A stretch of DNA of 64,000 nt from Taudactylus pleione (lineage: Eukaryota > Chordata > Amphibia > Anura > Myobatrachidae). The stretch's first letter is position 1. Each line of letters begins with the position of its first letter. The notes below the pieces were generated by a model. The model had not been told where the DNA came from and did no database searches. It worked only from the letters and a program-made list of their open reading frames with translations. Of the stretch, positions 1-10,984 are shown piece after piece. The stretch covers positions 1,245,501 through 1,309,500 of the forward strand of contig JAUIMM010000738.1 in NCBI GenBank assembly GCA_031769625.1, given 5' to 3'. The position numbers and the translations under genes were made by a program.

Positions 1-1028
1 AATAAGAAGTGAGCAATAAGATTTAATTTCCAAAAGTAAATGCCATATGTATAGTAATATTATGACGGATGCATAGAACCCATTACGTTGAAGTGGCTTT
101 GTAATTTGTTCATACTGTGGTAACACCATTAGCATAAGTAATAAATAATTGGAATAGCTCTCCTTTTTTGGCATTGGGCCCTCAATATAGTTCTCTTAAT
201 TTGTATGGAGCTATTCACACAAAAAGCAACATTTCAGAGTGCGGCACTTGGACAAGACCCTGAACTACAATTACTGTTGTAGAAAACGCCTGCTTGCTAA
301 ACATTATTAATAGCAGGAAATGTAAGCAGCAGTCAGTAATATAATTAAGACTGGCTAGTATTTGTCATTACATTGACAATATTTCAACTCTTAATGTTGC
401 TGTAATGTGTATATGTCGTACCAGTCTGTTATGGTTGTTGTATAGTATGGACATTCATGCTTTCCAGAATGATTGCAGTTTAGTTCTAAGGGCTCGATCC
501 AATTAGCCGAGAATTTTCATAAAAGTGCTCGCAGTTCCATAGGGCTCCGAGCAAAATGATGCGAATTTGGGCTCGGAGTGGCTGCGAGGGGTGCGTGATG
601 CAGTGCCATTACCGGTGTTTTAAAGACGTGGCAAAGACACATCGCACCCTTTGCACACAATTGGCTTGACACCTGAAGACAGGGTCTGTGGTTGGATGGA
701 GGAAAAACACAATGAGCCTTTTTAAGTAGTACACATGTGGCTTATTGCCACTGGACCCCTTGGTGCACCTCCCATGCTATACATGCTCACCTATCAGATA
801 TTTCCTACAGAACGGAGCGTGCAGCAAAGTACTTGAGAAATAGGAGGTCAGGAAAGGCAGCATGACCTCCCATTGTCGCTGGCACCTTCAATCATATTTA
901 CAGTATAAGCAAAAGAGAGCCCTGTTACAACACACAATACCCGCCTAACCCAACTCTGTCTACCATCCTCACTCATACCTGCTGCAAGCCTTATGGATTT
1001 TTATCAACATGCAATTCCTCACAATACA

Positions 1029-1368
1029 TTAAGGTGGGTACACACTGCAAAGATATATCTGTAGATGATGGTCGTTCATATACACTGAACGAGCATCACC
1101 TTCCAGGCAGCCGTGGGTCCCGCTGGTCGTAGGTCACGCCGCAGCTCCCTCCACGCGGCTGCCGCTGCATGTGTACGGGCGTACACACTGCCCGATGGAC
1201 AGATATAGCTGCAGATATATCTGCCATCGGCTGTGTAGCGCAGCCGACGCGATATGTCTGAACGACGTTGTTCGGACATATTGCTTGTACATCCTGGCCG
1301 ATGGACACCAGATATATTGGCCGATCAATTGAACGGCCAATATATCTGTCAGTGTGTACCCAGCTTAA
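1029..1368. mobile_element. TTAA-flanked MITE, 'GGGTACACACTG' family
   Basis: TTAA occurs at both ends (1029-1032 and 1365-1368). The inverted ends read GGTGGGTACACACTG and CAGTGTGTACCCAGC. The interior is fairly GC-rich, with imperfect palindromes around AGATATATCTG. A TTAA target duplication is the hallmark of piggyBac-type transposition, so this is probably a non-autonomous piggyBac-like element. Relatives occur near 26850, 31025-32900, 44560 and 47965. Confidence 0.7.
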
Positions 1369-1950
1369 GACTAGCCAAATGGCAGATCTAAGAATACCCA
1401 GATAATTGTGACATGGTTAATGTGACATCATACATTGTGCTGCTTTCTGGACCTTTGAGGAATCACCAGCCTGTGTCCATGCCACCTATTTGTGGACAAT
1501 GAATCTGGATTCACTAATGTGTATACATGTGCTTGTTTACTGTGCTTTTACAAGAGTGCTTACCCTGAGTATAGTGGAGTTTGCTAGCTCAGCTAAATGC
1601 ACTTATATCCTTATATACAGTTAATAAATGAGCTGGTATATTATTTGTAAGGAATATTGCCCCAGGTATAACATTGGGAATCTGTTTTTCCCCTCTCCCT
1701 GTTTTTCATTTAATTCAAGACACCATCTAGTGGCTCATTTGTGGAATTAATGGTTGAACTTTGACAATAAATATAAAGTGTTTCAGCAAGCTGTAGTTTC
1801 TAAATTTGGGACATGACAACATGTTCATAGTATATATAGTACTATTTTTTTTATTTTTTTTTTAGAATGGAATATATAAAGTCCCCCCTATTTTCTAAGT
1901 AGACCTTTCAATTATGCACATAAAACATCCTTCTACTTTGCTTATATATA

Positions 1951-2351
1951 CAGGTTGAGTCTCCCATATCCAAAATGCTTGGGACCAGGGGTATTTTGGA
2001 CAACAGGATATTCTGTATTTTGGAATATTTGCATATCATAATGAAATATCTTGGGAATGGGACTCAAATATACACACAGAATGCATATACACACAGCCTG
2101 CAGGTAAATTTATATAAGATTTTCACTAATTTTGTGGCTCAAACATACATGAAATTAAATTTATTTTTCATATACACACAGCCTGAAGGTAATTTTATAC
2201 AATAGTATTAATAATTTGTGCCTTAAACAAAGTTTGTGTACATTGAACCATCAAAAATCGAAGGTTTCATTTATCTCAGTCATGCTAAAAAAATTCTGTA
2301 TTTCGGAATATTCCGTATTTCGGAATATTTCAATATGGGAGACTCAACCTG
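1951..2351. mobile_element. Pogo/Tigger-like MITE
   Basis: The ends are CAGGTTGAGTCTCCCATAT and ATATGGGAGACTCAACCTG, an inverted repeat of about 20 bases flanked by TA on both sides. The CAG start, TA duplication and the interior 'ccaaaatgcttgggaccag' resemble Tigger-class elements. There is no transposase. A second, more decayed copy lies at 21272-21556. Confidence 0.65.
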
Positions 2352-2420
2352 TACTTGTTTTTATTGCATACCTTTTCTTTTTGGGCCATTATGACCTCAA
2401 ATTGTAGATTGGCAGATTTA

Positions 2421-2718
2421 GGGGCTGATTCAGATTTGGGAGTAAAGCAAAAACCTGGACAAATTATGACCATGATGCAATGCAAATACATTATTTTATT
2501 TCATTTTTTTGGTAAATCAGTGTAAATGACTGCTCTTGCATGTAGCCCACAAATACCAGCTTTTTGTTTACACTGCAGTTTTGAATATAGCTGGGGCATA
2601 GCCCCTCCCAACCCTAATATCTCTGCAGATTTATATCAGCCCCACCTGCAGCGCACTCTGATTTTGTGAAGATGCAAATTTTGTTTTTGTTTTTTGCACC
2701 CAACTCTGAATCTGCCCC
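2421..2718. mobile_element. Harbinger-like MITE
   Basis: The inverted ends begin GGGGCTGATTCAGATTTGGG and finish in CTGAATCTGCCCC. Three-base direct repeats (TTA) lie at 2418-2420 and 2719-2721. A 3-bp TWA duplication with G-rich ends fits PIF/Harbinger elements. The interior is AT-rich with no open frame. Confidence 0.65.
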
Positions 2719-3184
2719 TTAATGCGCAAGCACATACCGGTCTTCACCTTCTTGAACTAGGAATCCTCACAAGGTAATAGTCATATGAAACTTGGGTACA
2801 TGCTATTCTTTAACTACATTTTTGTCCTATATTAAATCTAGAATCAGTTTCAGGATCAATTGATCAGTCTTAAATTAATTTCGAAATTTGTGTTAGGGTA
2901 CCTGTACAATATTTAATTATATGTTTAATATTTGGTAGTAAGCAATAGTTTGCCAAATAGAAAACCTTGACGACCATCCTCACGAGTCTGATTTGTATCG
3001 ACAAAAATGTATTGAAATGAAAAATCAGCAGTAAACTTCAGAACATGTATTTCATCTTTTGTTTACAATGTAAACTATTTTGTGGTTTCCATTCTATTAC
3101 TGTAAAGTTGTTGTGAATATTTAACATGACAATGTTTGCATCTTCCAAGGAGAGAGTGAAATAACGTTCCATACGACACTAACT

Positions 3185-3229
3185 GTATTATACCTGTCTA
3201 TGTATATATCTATATTGTATGTGTGTGTA

Positions 3230-3266
<37 letters not shown>

Positions 3267-3290
3267 GTGTATGCATTCATACATACATAC
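3185..3290. repeat. TA/TG microsatellite
   Basis: This is a run of alternating TA with TG interruptions (pure TA at about 3237-3261). It creates a spurious tyrosine/isoleucine-rich open frame. Confidence 0.9.
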
Positions 3291-3793
3291 TTGCATAAAT
3301 ACATATTCCCATAAGTGTATATTTTATGCCTGTAACTACAGTTTAAGTGTCAAGCTCAGGCTGATGAGCACCAAATTTATTCTCCCCTCTTTCTATCTCT
3401 ATTGATCTATATATCAGTCAATCTTTCCATAATCTTCAGTTCTTTTCAACAACCTACACTCTTGTGTGTTTTGGGTAAAATGCTAAAGAAAGTAAGTTTG
3501 GTGTAAATAAAAATGTTTTCCTGAGCTTGACACACAAACCATAAGTTTTATTGGTAGAAAATGTTTTACATATATGCATTTTGTCCAGTCTACATTTTGG
3601 TTACCCATGATACTGGCAAGATCCACCAAAGATGAATGTTGCTTCTCTGGTTATTTTGTTGTGGGTTTTTCATTTTTTCAACTTCGCCTTTAATTTGCGG
3701 TTTTCCATTTCTAATGTGAGTGTTTTGTATATTCTCTCCCCTCTTGTGTGTGTTTTGTGTTTTTTTGTTTTGTTCGTTTCTTTTAACTTGCAG

Positions 3794-3809
3794 TGCAAGC
3801 TTCACATAA
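3794..3809 (+). CDS. SEPT11: SEPT11 terminal coding exon A (ends ASFT-stop)
   Basis: A pyrimidine-rich tract (about 3725-3790) and the acceptor ttaacttgcag end at 3793. The exon opens with T, which would complete a codon begun by AA in the upstream exon. It then reads GCA AGC TTC ACA TAA, so the protein would end N-A-S-F-T. From memory, this is the C terminus of vertebrate septin 11, a filament-forming GTPase of the SEPT6 group that co-assembles with SEPT2, SEPT7 and SEPT9 on cortical cytoskeleton and membranes. Only five residues are encoded here; the GTPase domain and coiled coil lie left of the window. The coding part is tiny, so the call rests on the matching tail, the strong acceptor, the second septin-type tail at 6076, and convergence with CCNI as in other tetrapods. 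Downstream sequence to about 4850 would be 3'UTR. Confidence 0.8.
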
Positions 3810-4850
3810 AGTGTGCCGAGCCAAGGATGTCCCAGCATTCACCTGCTTTTTGCAGTAACGTTTCTCCCCGCCATTTCCTCGACACAGATCACTAATCATT
3901 CACTTAACGCATCATGTTTGGCTGCCCGTGGGGGAAACTGCGTGCACTTGGACTATGTTTTGTTGCTGGGAAGCGAATGTTGCTGAGCCTGGCCTGCACC
4001 GTTTTGTAGGGACATGTGCCTATCTCAATCATTATTGTGCTCCTGCTGACTAAAATCTATCTAATCCTTGAAGACCTTGCCTGTTGCCTGCATGTTTTTT
4101 AGAATGGACCAGTCACTGAACCGAACCATTACTTGGACATCAAGCACATGTAAATGATCTCTGTCAGCTGACTGAGCAATATGCACATGACTACCGTTTA
4201 TAGCGCATTCTTTAAGTTAATCTTCTATACATTTTTGATTGCTAAAAAGGAAAACCTAAATTAAGTGACTAAATATGTATTTATTTGTCATTAAACAAAT
4301 CCATACGCATTCTAAATTATATTTGTTGTAAAGCTCTGTGTGTTCTTGCAAAACAAGTTCTGATACTTCCCCTCACGCACCAGTGTGAACCATTCCTCTC
4401 AGCTTTGCACATGTAGGTTACTGAAATCTCCTGCCATAGGAAATGCTTCACACTGGTTAAGAGGCCGGACTTAAGAAAGCAGCCACATAAAATGAAAACT
4501 GTAAGCTCTCTTTAGAGGTGCTGCTACCTTGGAAGACAATATGATGTAAATTAATAATTTTTTCCTGTTTGTTTAATCTCTACTGGAGGTGCCATAGCGG
4601 TAGCAAAAGTCTTGGCTAAATGCAGCAGCTTGATTCCTTTTTGGTACAGTCTAAGCCCCCTCAGGAATGTGTTCTGAGCCTACATTATGAATCTGAGGTA
4701 CCAGGTTTTGGCAAGGCAACTGGCTTGCAAAGCAACAAAAAATGTTCTGTTTTATACAAGTGTTAGATATCTAGTAAATGGTTTAAGCACTACTCCTTCT
4801 GTAAATGTACTTCAGAGAGAAGGAGATAATAAATATATATATATAATGTG
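3810..4850 (+). other. SEPT11: Putative SEPT11 3'UTR (exon A transcript)
   Basis: Non-coding sequence follows the stop codon. It is free of recognisable transposons, unlike most of the window, which fits a transcribed UTR. The first canonical AATAAA lies at 4828-4833. The end is inferred; longer forms reaching later signals are possible. An acceptor-like TTTTTTAG at 4098-4105 is not supported as a real splice site. Confidence 0.4.
4828..4833 (+). promoter_or_regulatory. Candidate poly(A) signal AATAAA
   Basis: This is an AATAAA hexamer about 1 kb after the exon A stop codon, directly followed by a short TA run. It is a candidate cleavage signal for the ASFT-ending septin transcript. A lone hexamer in AT-rich DNA is weak evidence. 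Confidence 0.3.
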
Positions 4851-6075
4851 TTTGTGTGCTGAGGATCTCCCATGTTCATCGCTGTTCTTTTTTGAGTGTA
4901 CAAGAAAGCTTCCACCAAAACATCCCAAGCACATTTTGTATTGGCGTACATGGTAAGAAAACTGACTAAACTGTCTCTTGTATTTTTTTTTCTTTGCGGT
5001 TCCTTCCTGGACAGCTCCTTCCCCTTTATGATACATTCCAAGAAGTGGCGACCCATGTTTACCTTTTGACTTCTGGGATTTCTTTCTCTTCTGATGCTGT
5101 TTTGCCTGATCCCCCTCCCTTCTGCTAATAGCTAGGTAGCCTCTCTTTTCTTGTTCCTAAACTCACCTGGATCACTGCACATCCCACTCTGCCTGCAGCT
5201 GCCCCCTCACATGCAAGTGTGCTGGAATGCTTCCACTATGCATCTATTATGCTTGTTATTGCCTTGACAGAGGCCAATCTTTTTATTTTCTCACTGCCTA
5301 AACATGGCTCTGGGTGGTATTCAGTATAGGAAAGACCACTATGCAAACAACACAGAACAGGGACACTGGAGCCTACTGATTAGTAATGCTAGCAGCTGAG
5401 CTTTACAAAACCAATCAGAAACCAGTTTCCTTACCATGAGTTGTGTTTGATCACTCATTACACCCAAGCATTGATTAGTCTTGCTCTGGATGTCTCCGTG
5501 TGGTGTTTTTGTTTTATCTGTAATGCATTGCACAGGTTATTTTCCAGTTTTGTATAAGCTGTCCTGATAGTCTGTGGCCATGGAGTATTTTCTAGTCTCT
5601 ATTTCACTTGTAGAATGTAGAAGATTATGATGGCATAAAATGTGTCTAATCTCAGGAATCTGAGCCTTAACTACATTTTGTGGCTAGTACTTTGATGTTT
5701 TGGAATTGTCTAGTAAGTGTCTGTTATTTCGTTGCACAGCAGATACCCCTAAATAAGGAAGAGTCCATTCTACAATAGATGGATTCAATGTTTTATGTAG
5801 CATGCATGATGCTAGAGCAAATATCTTTTTACAGCAACAAGCTTTCTAAAATAACCTTACACACATTTTTTAATGATAACCTTTGTACTATTTATACCTT
5901 TTTGTAATTGAAAGATTTTTATTTAATGCTATTTGAAACATCGTATTTTCCAAACATTTCAATTAAGTGTCTTCTACAAGCCTTAATTCCGTTACTTACC
6001 CCTGGGCCATGTTTAGCATAATACCGCCGCACCTGTTTGTCTTTCTTTCTTTCTGTGTCTATACTTTTTCCACAG

Positions 6076-6100
6076 TAGTCCTTGGCTGTGCACGGAGTAA
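6076..6100 (+). CDS. SEPT11: SEPT11 alternative terminal exon B (ends SPWLCTE-stop)
   Basis: A strong acceptor (cttttt-rich tract, then ttttccacag) ends at 6075. The exon begins with T in the same phase as exon A. With AA from the upstream exon it reads N, then AGT CCT TGG CTG TGC ACG GAG TAA, giving N-SPWLCTE-stop. From memory, SEPT6 ends in NPWLCTE, so this looks like an ancient alternative tail kept in SEPT11, chosen instead of the ASFT exon 2.3 kb upstream. Both exons share the phase, as mutually exclusive last exons must. Sequence after the stop is probable 3'UTR; a GTAAGT at 6146-6151 could be a donor inside it. Use of this exon in the source species is inferred from sequence only. Confidence 0.72.
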
Positions 6101-8229
6101 GTGGCTTCCCTCCAATCTATTTGGATGTGCTTCCCCTGCACGCATGTAAGTAAGTCAGTCTGAATTTTAATCTGCGAAGTTTCTAGCCATGATGATTACT
6201 GAATGCTGTGGAATGTGGGCTTGTTTGAACAACTATAAAGCAGTGTACCTTCCCTTACTTTGAAGTAATGAACATGCAGCCATTGCATTGAAATTTGGGA
6301 AAGGATTAGTTGCATCTCTTAAACCTGTTTTGTAAATTTGTTCCCTTTTTAGTATCAAGAAGTTTTTATAGCTACCTTTATAAATATTGCATGTTTCAGA
6401 CTAATATAATTCATGCCTACAGGTGACTGCCTTGTTGCAAGCATTTCAATTATGAATACTTCCTGATACGAAGTCCTTATTTCTTAATGAGACCTGCAGG
6501 CATTGATGGCCTTTAGAACTATATACTTTGCTTTTTTTCATGGCGTGTGGACAAGCAGAAGCTGTTACAGGCAGAAATAAAAAAAAAACTTTTACAAGTT
6601 TTAAAACCAGATTTAATCATGAACACAAGCCATAGTTACGTAGTAACACAGTGGGAGATACCCCTTTTGCATTTGACATTTCATGTGAACACTAAAATTG
6701 GGTTTATTAACCCAAATACTTTGCCACTTCATTTATCAGGATTACAGGTTAATATGATTAGGACAGACGCATTCTAAAAGATCCAAGTATGCTGTTCTCA
6801 AAAAGGCTGATCCAACCACTTAGTCAGGCTCTAAGTGACCATGGGGGTGATGCCTCCTTAAGAGTGGTGAAGCTGCCAATAGCATTAATCAAGTTAATTC
6901 CATAAAATGATAGGTCAAATCTGATGGTTTGCTATGGACGACAACTCCGCTGTTTATTCATAAATCTCCCAAATCAACTCCGCTTTATTCATAAATCTCC
7001 CAAATCACTGGCCAGAAAAGTTTTTAATGACAAATTTGGTGATAACTAGCCATTCAGTGCTCAGGCCCAGCAGCTGGATCACCATTATTTCACTGGGGAC
7101 TGTTATTGTGTTAAGAGGTTTGTACACACAAGCCAACAGTGGTCACAGTGACACCACATTTGCCAACCTGCCCAATAATGATCATATTCATGTTGACTGG
7201 ATCATTCTGTTACAATAATAGCATGCGTCAATTACCGGCCCCTGGAGACCGCTGTTATAAATCACTCCACCAGAGAATGTGTATAATGAGAAGGACTTAA
7301 TGGCATACACACTGATATTTGTTTTAATTAATCTAAGAAGACTTGTAGAAGTGAATATCTAATTTGTTAATCTAATATATACTACTTATGTGTTTTTTGG
7401 CGTATTATCATTGTTTATTTGTAACATTCGGCAGCACTGGACAGATTAATTAGTTGCATGGCAATTGTAGGTTTATTAAAAGGTAAATACTGCACCCTCT
7501 GACTATTTATGCTTTGTCTTGGCTGTACCATTCACAGCTCCGCTTCTCCTCACCTCATTTCTCATCCCATTTCCCAGTAGAGATGGGAGCTATTTTGTGG
7601 GTCGTCACATTTCCTCATTGTCAAGCTTTGTCCATTGTGCTCACCGTGTCCTGTTCATTTGCAGTGCATTGGGAATAATATGGTGTATGCCATCTGGAAA
7701 GCTTGTAGATGCAAATTAACACTTATTATTTTGTTTTTTTTCTGAACAATAAGCTGTGAACAGCACTAGGTATAATGTAATGTTACACTTTAATGTTTAT
7801 AAATATATAAAATATACCATTTGCCTTAAATTGTAGCTTTAGAAGTTTGAATACCAATGTTCTTGAAAATATGTCCTGATTTTTTATTTTAACCTTGCAT
7901 CCAGTGTTAATGCAGTATTATATAGATAATGCGTATAGTAGGCACTTGTTTTGTGTTTGAATTTTTACTCTGGTGTTTAAACATTTTTGTCTTTGAAATA
8001 TAAAACTATACAAGTTATTTGAATACCATTTTGTATGTTAGACAGAGGACATGAAATACTGCCAGCACTCAACAAAAATATACTTTTACCCCAACTTAAG
8101 ATGTGTGTCCCTTTTTCTTTTTTTTTATTTGTCTTGTCCACAGTGTGCACGTATGTTTGCAAGTGTGTGTGTATTGTGTGTGTGTGTGTATATGTATGTA
8201 TATATGTGTGTGTGTATATGTGTGTGTAT

Positions 8230-8262
<33 letters not shown>

Positions 8263-8700
8263 TATATGTGTGTAAACATGTAAACAGTCTTGGGCAGGGT
8301 GGCTATTTAATCAGGGCACTTTCGAGCATGTCCGAAAAGGGGACATGGTCACTTGAAAATGGGGCGTGACCTTGAGGGGTGTGGTCACTGTAGGGGGCGT
8401 GCCCATCACTCAGAGATGATTGGCTGCCTCCAAGTTCTCCCAGCAGTGTGAATAGATGCCGTGCGTATGCCATTTATTCACTCTGCGATTTGTTTCATGA
8501 GAATTTTTCCCCCTTGCGGGACACTGCAACCTGCGGGTGGGGGTGGCTGTTTCAACAGGGCGCTGCCAAAAGGGCGGCAGGGTGCATTTTAGCACTTTAA
8601 AATCGGGCAGGACGCAGTGCTAAAACAGCCTAGCAGGAACACAATATTTATTTGCGACTAGAGGAATGGACAGCACTCAAGACACAAAGTTAACCATGTA
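6101..8700 (+). other. Sequence downstream of SEPT11 exon B; possible 3'UTR
   Basis: Mostly repeat-free sequence with low coding potential. A possible poly(A) signal AATAAA lies at 6576-6581, about 480 bases after the exon B stop. A TG/TA microsatellite lies at about 8165-8275. From about 8285 to 8650 there is GC-richer sequence with short imperfect inverted segments, probably repeat-derived. No gene was recognised. Confidence 0.35.
8165..8275. repeat. TG/TA microsatellite
   Basis: TG-rich and then TA-rich simple sequence produces three overlapping spurious open frames rich in Val, Cys and Tyr. Confidence 0.9.
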
Positions 8701-8760
8701 ACTCAAGCCTGTGTTGATCACTGTTTCAGAGAACTTTATTGTCTTTCGTCAGGAAATAAA

Positions 8761-9341
8761 AGGCCTGATTCAGAGCCGGACGCTATTTGCGCTCGCTCGT
8801 CCAGAAAAAGGGGCTGCTATTTAAATTGACCGTTCGCTCTTTGCAGTCTGTTGTCTGAACGAGCGAACAAAACATGCGGACATTTTTTTGTAAAAAACGC
8901 CCCCTGGCCGCTCGCATCGTACGTCATCTCCGCTATTTATTAGATTAATCGACTGCATCGAAAAGCGAATGAACTGCTCGCTATTCATGTGGTTGCATTT
9001 TCCTACGGCAATCATGCGAGCAGTTCTGGCTAAAAGACACCCAACTGACGTTGTCGATGACGCTGCTTTGTTAATTATGCACACCCTTAAAACGCCCGTT
9101 TTGACCTTTTGGCACACCTGCGTTCGGATCTCCACTCCCCGTTTCCAAGCACCTTCCCCTGTTACCACCCACAAACGCCTCATCCTGTCACTCAAATTAG
9201 CAGGCATTCGGTATTTTGCAAGCACACGATTTTCGGCCGCACTGACTGGTTCGCGCATGCGTACTAAAACCCATGCGCAGATGTGCGAACATCGCTCGGA
9301 GCGAACGAGCGGCTGCTTCCGAGCGGCTCTGAATCAGGCCC
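8761..9341. mobile_element. GC-rich 'CTGATTCAG' MITE (single-hairpin subtype)
   Basis: The ends are GGCCTGATTCAGAGCCG and GAGCGGCTCTGAATCAGGCC. The interior is much richer in G+C and CpG than the flanks. It holds segments such as 'ccaagcaccttcccctgttaccaccca' that recur in reverse orientation inside 55047-55617, so both belong to one subfamily. Open frames of 130-145 codons on both strands are by-products of GC content. The 3-bp flanks are A-rich and ambiguous. Confidence 0.7.
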
Positions 9342-10223
9342 AAAGTTCTCTGAAACTTTGACCAACACAGTCTTTTGTGTTAAGTGGTTCACTTTCTGTC
9401 CTTCTGCTCCATACTATTTTAAGGATCAGTGTGTCTTATGGATGTGTGTTTTATTCCTTTAAAAAACAATATTCCTTTAAAAAAGCAATACAATAACAAA
9501 ATGGGCTAAAAACAACTTATGATTGGTTACTTAGTAATACATTTACAGAAATACCTGCATAAATCCTTTCCTGTGCATCTCCGTTTCCAAGAATTGTAAA
9601 AAACATTCCTGAAGGGAAGGTGTGTTGGAAGAAAAGTATATTACAAAGATTGTGTTTTCTTAATTAGTACCTTTACTGAATGAGTGTCAGTGGTTCTTAC
9701 ACCAGACATATCACTTTTGAGCTAAAAATGTACTTAAACCTTTTTGTTGCCTTTTTGCCTGAATAAGAGTACCTTTCATACCAACCCCTCCTGTGCGCAT
9801 CTAGGGTTCATAACAGACCCACAATTTATGCTATATTGGCCCAGTCCCTTGCTCATGTTGTCACATAGCTTTGCCACTACAGTCCCAGTGCAATAACTAT
9901 TAGCACTGGAATTTTAAACATTTTTGCCAGAACAGACACAATAAAACGGAGAGCAGGGCCAACATTGGGCTCTCTTCACATCCAGATATATAATTGTGCT
10001 GTTGTAGAGACCCAGTATCATCAACACAGGGGAAGGGGGCTAAAAGATGGGATCTCTATAATTAATGAATTGGTGATCAAATGAATAAAAGTGGGTAGGA
10101 GGAGTACATCTTAATATGTATTGTAATAAGAACTGCTGCCTTACTGCTTTCAGCCTGCCAGCGGTGCTGCAGAACTTTAACATGCAAAGCACTTTGACAG
10201 ACATTACAGGACATGTAAGTTTA
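9342..10223. other. Intergenic, no gene recognised
   Basis: AT-rich sequence without a convincing open frame, splice pair or inverted repeat. It includes a short duplicated 'attcctttaaaaaa' motif at about 9455-9485. Confidence 0.6.
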
Positions 10224-10351
10224 GGGGGTATATTTACTAAAGGGTTGATTTTAATCTATTTTGATCATTATCTGTGTTTTTGTTTCTGGGGCTAAATCAC
10301 ACATTTACTACCAGATGACAATACAAAATCGACCTTTAGTACATATACCCC
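10224..10351. mobile_element. Short Harbinger-like hairpin MITE
   Basis: The ends are GGGGGTATATTTACTAAAGGG and CCTTTAGTACATATACCCC, with TAG on both sides. The element is about 128 bp and AT-rich, related to the 'TTTACTAA' hairpin elements at 10789, 14980, 16295 and 59217. Confidence 0.6.
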
Positions 10352-10788
10352 TAGGAGTTTTGGTTGTCCCCATCCTACCTTCTTTCTGGGGGGTTATGTC
10401 AAGTAATTATGTAAGATTCTTTGCATGTAAATGGGAGTATATTTTTGTGATAGTGACAGTCTTTCTGTTGACATTGTTATATATGTATATTATATAGCAG
10501 CTGTCTACAAAATTTGTTTTCCAGCTTTTGAATGACAAGCTACGATTTCATAGTTCACCTACATCTTAATGCACTGTATGTTTGCTTTTTTTGTATATCA
10601 TACATATTACCTAGATATGCATGTGCATCATTAACTGTTGTGTTTGTATAACAGGGAAATATTTGGTGACAATAGCAGACAGAATTCACACAGTAAAATT
10701 TACTTTTCAGGACACTTCACAAAACAGTTACTCTAAAACTTCTTGTGGGAAACCTTTTTTTTACACACAAGTCAATGTAAAACACCTA

Positions 10789-10981
10789 GGGGTCTAGTTA
10801 CTAAGCAGTGTTAGGAGACAGAGTGAAAAGTGATGTCTGTGATAAGTGCCAGCCAATCCGCTCCCAACTGTCATTTTTCAAACACAGCCTGTGAGATGAC
10901 AGTTGGGAGCTGATTGGCTGGCACTTATCACAGACATCACTTTTCACTCTGTCTCCTAACACTGCTTAGTAACTACACCCC
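10789..10981. mobile_element. Near-perfect hairpin MITE, 'TTACTAAGCAGTGTTAGGAG' family
   Basis: Two arms of about 80 bases pair almost perfectly around a short loop near 10870-10890. The arms begin GGGGTCTAGTTACTAAGCAG and end CTGCTTAGTAACTACACCCC, flanked by CTA/TAG. The interior carries 'gccagccaatc' and 'ctcccaactgtcat'. It is the same family as 16295-16486. Confidence 0.85.
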
Positions 10982-10984
10982 TAG

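Larger units (their letters stand above)
1..3793 (+). other. SEPT11: SEPT11 last-intron sequence (3' part)
   Basis: No septin coding sequence was found left of 3793, and a strong acceptor with a long pyrimidine-rich tract lies at about 3725-3793. The stretch is therefore read as the 3' part of the intron before the last exon. It holds a TTAA-flanked MITE (1033-1364), a pogo/Tigger-like MITE (1951-2351), a Harbinger-like MITE (2421-2718) and a TA/TG microsatellite (about 3190-3262). The rest is AT-rich sequence with nothing recognisable. Short open frames here are chance or repeat-derived. Confidence 0.6.

Noticed and set aside
3223..3405. 60-codon frame rich in Tyr and Ile
   Set aside because: It is translated TA/TG microsatellite.
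4098..4158. Acceptor-like TTTTTTAG followed by a short frame ending in TAA
   Set aside because: The pyrimidine tract is weak and it lies within the presumed septin 3'UTR. In the required phase the peptide matches no septin tail I know.
6146..6151. GTAAGT donor-like site after septin exon B
   Set aside because: It is a good donor by sequence but lies after the stop codon, and no partner acceptor could be chosen. It is kept only as a possible UTR intron.
8035..8369. Cys/Val-rich frames of 68-88 codons
   Set aside because: They are translated TG/TA repeat in three frames.
8821..9361. 130- and 145-codon frames on opposite strands
   Set aside because: They fall within the inverted-repeat element 8761-9341; the frames mirror each other across CpG-rich sequence.
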